Positions 58,721-61,999 of a DNA stretch of 61,999 nucleotides are shown here, piece after piece. The translations under genes and the position numbers were made by a program. Numbering within the stretch: the first letter of the stretch is position 1; each line of letters opens with the position of its first letter. This DNA is from Oscillospiraceae bacterium (GTDB lineage Bacteria; Bacillota; Clostridia; UMGS1840; HGM11507): NCBI GenBank assembly GCA_015068665.1, contig SVKB01000014.1, forward strand, positions 1-61,999. Reading direction: 5' to 3'. The notes below the pieces were generated by a model, which was given only the letters and a program-made list of their open reading frames with translations, made no database searches and was not told where the DNA came from.

Positions 58721-60892
58721 ATGGAAGACATTTTATTTGACCGTTTGATTGAAAAAATGGAAAAAGTTAATAAGAAGGTAAACCGGGAATTTATAAAAAA
58801 GGCTTTTTTCTTTGCCAAGGAAGCACATACCGGTCAGTTCCGTTTAAGCGGTGAGCCCTACTATGAGCATCCCTATCAGGTTGCTATGATTTTAGTTGAC
58901 CTGGGAATGGACGATGTAACCATTGTTTCCGCTCTTTTACACGATGTACTTGAGGATACACCGGTTACCCATAAAGAGATGGAGGAGCTTTTCGGCTCAG
59001 AGGTTGTAGATCTGGTTGAAGGGGTTACCAAGCTTGGTAAAATCCCCTATTCCTCAAAGGAGGAGCAGCAGATTGAGAATTTAAGAAAAATGTTCCTGGC
59101 AATGGCAAAGGATATCAGAGTTATCATTATAAAGCTGGCAGACCGTCTTCACAATATGCGTACCATAAAAAGTATGCCCGATAAGAAAAGGCGTGCCAAA
59201 TCCCTTGAAACTATGGAGATTTATGCTCCCCTTGCCCACCGTCTGGGAATATACAGCGTAAAGTGGGAGCTTGAGGATATATCCTTAATGTATTTAGACC
59301 CCGTCGCATACAAGGAAATTTCGTCCCATATCGCACAAAAACGTGTTGAGAGAGAGGAAGCCTTAGAGGGGATAAAAAAGAGCATACAGGAAAAAATAGA
59401 GGAGCTGGGCATCAAGGCGGTTATTGACGGAAGAGTAAAGCATTTTTACAGTATCTACCGTAAGATGTATACCAAGAACCGTACCCTTGATTCTATCTAT
59501 GACCTTTTTGCCATCAGGGTAATAGTTGATACTATTCCCGACTGCTACAGCGTCTTAGGTGTTGCCCACGAGCTTTATAAGCCTATGCCGGGCAGATTCA
59601 AGGATTATATATCCATGCCCAAGCAGAATATGTATCAGTCCTTACATTCAACTCTTATAAGCTCAAACGGAACCCCCTTTGAGATTCAGATAAGAACCTT
59701 TGATATGCATAAAACCGCCGAATTCGGTGTTGCGGCTCACTGGAAATATAAAGAAGGCAGATCCTCTGCTTCAGATCTTGATAATAAGCTTGCCTGGGTA
59801 AGACAGCTTCTTGAAATTGAAAAGGATAATGAAAACCCGAGCGAATTTATAAGCAACTTAAAAATTGACCTTTTCTCGGATGAGGTTTTCGTTTTCACAC
59901 CGAAAGGGGATGTTATAAGCCTTCCCTCCGGGGCAACTGCAATCGACTTTGCCTTTGCAATTCACTCCCAGATAGGCTGGAAGATGGTGGGCGCCAAGGT
60001 AAACGGCAAGATTATTCAGCTTGAAACACCGCTTAAAAACGGTGATGTGGTTGACATAATAACATCAAGCCACACTATGGGCCCCAGCAATGACTGGTTA
60101 AAGCTTGCAAAGACCAGTCAGGCAAGAAATAAGATAAATGCCTGGTTTAAAAAGGAAAACCGTGAGGAAAACATCAAAAAAGGCAAGGAAACCATTGAAA
60201 AAGAGCTTAAAAAGGTTAATATCACCATTAAAGACTTTGAGCATCCTGATTTACAGTCCTTTGTCCTTAAGAAATTTTCCTTTAACCATATAGACGATTT
60301 CTATGCAACCTTAGGCTTCGGAAGAATATCCGTTGAAAAGGTTATGAACAGGGTTAAGGATTACTATGCAAGAAAGAATATTCAGCTGGATATTGATAAT
60401 CTTGTAAGCAAGCCCACAAAAGCATCGGGGAAGAGCAATTCGGGCGTTATCGTCAAGGGAATTGATAACTGTCTTATCAAGTTTGCAAAATGCTGTAATC
60501 CGGTTCCCGGTGATGATATTATCGGTTATATCACAAGGGGCAGAGGTGTTTCGGTGCACAGAGCCGACTGTATAAGTGTATATAATATCGAGAAAAATGA
60601 AGGAGACAGAAGCCGTCTTATCGAGGTAAGCTGGGCTGAAAGCAATAAGGGTTTATACAGCACCGAGCTTTTAATCACCGCAAATGACCGTACAGGTCTT
60701 TTGGTGGATATAACCCTTGCCTTAAACGAGCTTAAGATTCCTTTAAGAGCATTGAATGCAAAAACCACGAAGAATATGCTTTGTCTTATAAATATAACCC
60801 TGGAAATTGATTCCTTTGATAAATTGTCACGGGCAATCACCAAAATCCAGGGTATAAAAGAAGTAATAGGAGTGTCAAGAACAAGCAAATGA
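58721..60892 (+). CDS. rel: Bifunctional (p)ppGpp synthetase/hydrolase Rel
   Basis: 723 residues. The hydrolase HD domain is intact ([13 protein letters not shown]), so degradation is likely active. The synthetase domain has [10 protein letters not shown] and [10 protein letters not shown]. The TGS domain is near residue 390 ([20 protein letters not shown]). A C-terminal zinc-finger-like region ([20 protein letters not shown]) is followed by an ACT domain. It sets ppGpp on amino-acid starvation. No strong SD precedes its ATG, 7 bp after recJ. Confidence 0.97.
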   Translation: MEDILFDRLIEKMEKVNKKVNREFIKKAFFFAKEAHTGQFRLSGEPYYEHPYQVAMILVDLGMDDVTIVSALLHDVLEDTPVTHKEMEELFGSEVVDLVEGVTKLGKIPYSSKEEQQIENLRKMFLAMAKDIRVIIIKLADRLHNMRTIKSMPDKKRRAKSLETMEIYAPLAHRLGIYSVKWELEDISLMYLDPVAYKEISSHIAQKRVEREEALEGIKKSIQEKIEELGIKAVIDGRVKHFYSIYRKMYTKNRTLDSIYDLFAIRVIVDTIPDCYSVLGVAHELYKPMPGRFKDYISMPKQNMYQSLHSTLISSNGTPFEIQIRTFDMHKTAEFGVAAHWKYKEGRSSASDLDNKLAWVRQLLEIEKDNENPSEFISNLKIDLFSDEVFVFTPKGDVISLPSGATAIDFAFAIHSQIGWKMVGAKVNGKIIQLETPLKNGDVVDIITSSHTMGPSNDWLKLAKTSQARNKINAWFKKENREENIKKGKETIEKELKKVNITIKDFEHPDLQSFVLKKFSFNHIDDFYATLGFGRISVEKVMNRVKDYYARKNIQLDIDNLVSKPTKASGKSNSGVIVKGIDNCLIKFAKCCNPVPGDDIIGYITRGRGVSVHRADCISVYNIEKNEGDRSRLIEVSWAESNKGLYSTELLITANDRTGLLVDITLALNELKIPLRALNAKTTKNMLCLINITLEIDSFDKLSRAITKIQGIKEVIGVSRTSK

Positions 60893-61341
60893 GGGTAATT
60901 ATACAAAGAGTATTAAAATCAAGTGTTGAAATTGACGGCAATATAAAGGGTGAAATCGGAAAGGGGCTTAATCTGCTTTTGGGAGTTGCCCCGGAGGATA
61001 CCCTTTCAGATGTGAAAAAGGCTGTTGAAAAGATAGTGAATTTAAGGATTTTTGAGGATAATGAGGGTAAAATGAACCTGTCCTTACTGGATGTGGGCGG
61101 TGAAGCTCTTATCATTTCCCAGTTCACTCTTTACGGGGATATAAGAAAGGGGCGCCGTCCTTCCTTTACGGGAGCTGCAGCACCTGATATGGCAAATGAG
61201 CTTTACGAGAGGTTTATTGAGGCAATGGAGGAAATAATCCCCGGAAGAGTTAAAACCGGCTCCTTCGGTGCAGATATGAAGGTATCAATTTTAAATGACG
61301 GCCCCGTTACAATTATCCTTGACACTTCCCTTTTGGCTTAA
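60889..61341 (+). CDS. dtd: D-aminoacyl-tRNA deacylase
   Basis: 150 residues. The family motifs SQFTLYGD and [11 protein letters not shown] (variant of NxGPxT) are present. It hydrolyses D-amino acids from tRNA. ATG overlaps the rel stop (ATGA). This rel-dtd pairing is common in Firmicutes. Confidence 0.97.
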   Translation: MRVIIQRVLKSSVEIDGNIKGEIGKGLNLLLGVAPEDTLSDVKKAVEKIVNLRIFEDNEGKMNLSLLDVGGEALIISQFTLYGDIRKGRRPSFTGAAAPDMANELYERFIEAMEEIIPGRVKTGSFGADMKVSILNDGPVTIILDTSLLA

Positions 61342-61407
61342 GGTAACTGGAAAAGAAATCGAACAGCTTGAAATGGATAAATGGAAGGACAAATTTTAAA
61401 AAAACAC

Positions 61408-61435
61408 TTGACAAATTTAAAAAATGTAGTATAAT
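61408..61435 (+). promoter_or_regulatory. tRNA-Leu promoter
   Basis: -35 TTGACA (61408-61413), 16-bp spacer, -10 TATAAT (61430-61435). A perfect GTCAGC-atcga-GCTGAC hairpin (61442-61458) lies between it and the tRNA and may be part of the leader removed on processing. Confidence 0.9.
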
Positions 61436-61466
61436 AATATAGTCAGCATCGAGCTGACTCATATTT

Positions 61467-61549
61467 GCAGGTGTGGCGGAACTGGCAGACGCGCTGGATT
61501 TAGGTTCCAGTGGGAAACCGTGCAGGTTCAATTCCTGTCACCTGTACCA
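61467..61549 (+). tRNA. tRNA-Leu (anticodon TAG)
   Basis: Acceptor GCAGGTG pairs with CACCTGT (first pair G-U). The anticodon stem CTGGA/TCCAG encloses TTTAGGT, giving UAG for CUN codons. A long variable arm (TGGGAAACCGT) and T arm GCAGG-TTCAATT-CCTGT confirm a class II tRNA. CCA is encoded. Confidence 0.98.
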
Positions 61550-61550
61550 A

Positions 61551-61588
61551 AATCGACAAGATTCTTAAGAGTCTTGTCGATTTTACTT
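61551..61588 (+). terminator. tRNA-Leu terminator
   Basis: AAATCGACAAGA-ttcttaagag-TCTTGTCGATTTT then ACTTTTT, one base behind the tRNA CCA end. Confidence 0.93.
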
Positions 61589-61670
61589 TTTACCTATTCA
61601 CTTTTCACTATTCCCTGAAATCAACCTTGTCGATTTAAAGTAATAAGTAATATGTAATAGTGAAGAAGTG
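61587..61670. repeat. Two opposed TATTCAC/TAATAGT heptamer arrays
   Basis: TACCTATTCACTTTTCACTA (61591-61610) and AGTAATAAGTAATATGTAAT then AGTGAA (61639-61664) belong to the family at 12684-12721, in opposite orientations. Between 61671 and 61875 are small hairpins (AAAATCG-caaag-CGATTTT, AAAATCC...GGATTTTT) and no gene I accept. Confidence 0.55.
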
Positions 61671-61875
61671 CGGTGCAAAATCGCAAAGCGATTTTGTTTT
61701 CAGAGGATAAAATCTTATTATGACCATCGAAAATCTTTGATTTTACTGCATTTACACACAAATCCTATAAGAATTCCCGTACCAAAGAGAAAATCCTGTC
61801 GACTTTTGCCGATGGGATTTTTACTTTGTATTATTTATTTTTCATTATTCAATGATAAAAGGGCTATCTCTGAAA

Positions 61876-61999
61876 TGAACTGCCCCAATTTGTGCGGACA
61901 GCATAAAAAAGAGTGCCTATGGTATAAATATTAAATTTTAAGCAACATACTGACTTCGTTTTTCAAGCGGAGTCAGTTTTGTTTTTAGTTGTATTCTTT
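61876..61999 (-). mobile_element. End of an IS3-family-like insertion sequence
   Basis: TGAACTGCCCCAATTTGTGC then GGACA (61876-61900) has the TG-start and composition of an IS3-type terminal inverted repeat. A transposase C terminus follows on the minus strand. The element runs off the window, so the other end and target duplication cannot be seen. Confidence 0.6.
61938..61999 (-). CDS. Transposase C terminus, IS3-type OrfB, partial
   Basis: The last 19 codons read RIQLKTKLTPLEKRSQYVA then stop. This fits the conserved end of IS3-family integrase-type transposases (RIQxKLxxLTPxExR). It is truncated by the window edge; nothing can be said about activity. Confidence 0.65.
   Translation of the reverse strand, partial: RIQLKTKLTPLEKRSQYVA

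Noticed and set aside
61668-61934. 88-codon frame after the tRNA
   Set aside because: It has no SD, crosses a hairpin and the terminal repeat of an insertion sequence, and overlaps the region before the transposase end on the other strand.

Overview
The window looks like the replication-origin region of a low-GC Clostridia chromosome (Firmicutes). The supporting signs are the dnaA-dnaN-recF-remB-gyrB-gyrA block, soj/parB with two perfect parS sites, type III glutamine synthetase, an S-layer-homology (SLH) surface protein and several secreted proteins with copper-amine-oxidase-N-like 'stalk' domains. No 16S rRNA or other species marker is present, so I do not go below class.

Layout. 1-7.4 kb: a MarR-controlled operon (marR, two half-ABC exporters, patatin, unknown gene) lying between inverted copies of a compound hairpin repeat, plus a candidate structured RNA. 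7.4-10 kb: an arginine operon (argD, argF, GNAT) with an ARG box on its promoter. 10-16.6 kb: a PHP phosphatase, nrdR, a 941-aa SLH protein and two four-helix-bundle genes, each sandwiched between repeat arrays. 16.6-23 kb: a recent tandem duplication of a secreted stalk-domain gene, with a chimeric scar between the copies, next to an HtrA-type protease. 23-24.3 kb: repeats, a candidate terminated small RNA, and a MITE-like element sitting inside a fragment of the tuf 3' end. 24.3-36.7 kb: tuf, fusA, rpsG, rpsL, an L7Ae-like gene, rpoC and rpoB. 36.8-41.3 kb: phosphoesterases and a secreted stalk protein. 41.4-56.6 kb: glnN, nadE, gyrA, gyrB, remB, recF, dnaN, dnaA, serS, parB, soj. All genes up to here of more than 60 codons are on the minus strand. 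From 57 kb the orientation flips: recJ, rel, dtd and tRNA-Leu are on the plus strand. The window closes with the end of an IS3-type element. The flip places the origin at about 53-57 kb, with both arms transcribed away from it.

Two things stand out. First, the spacers on both sides of dnaA lack the usual TTATCCACA boxes but carry eleven copies of TTWTNAACA, and the DNA-contacting motif of this DnaA is changed (GGKTHSTV instead of the usual GGRDHTTV). Second, the intergenic DNA is full of short hairpin cassettes strung on constant linkers (CGATATG, ATTCATG, ATTTAGC types) and of 7-bp tandem arrays, and both four-helix-bundle genes are embedded in such arrays. Two non-homologous structures near 23.5-24 kb also share an identical asymmetric internal loop.

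All functional calls come from reading motifs by eye. No database search was possible.
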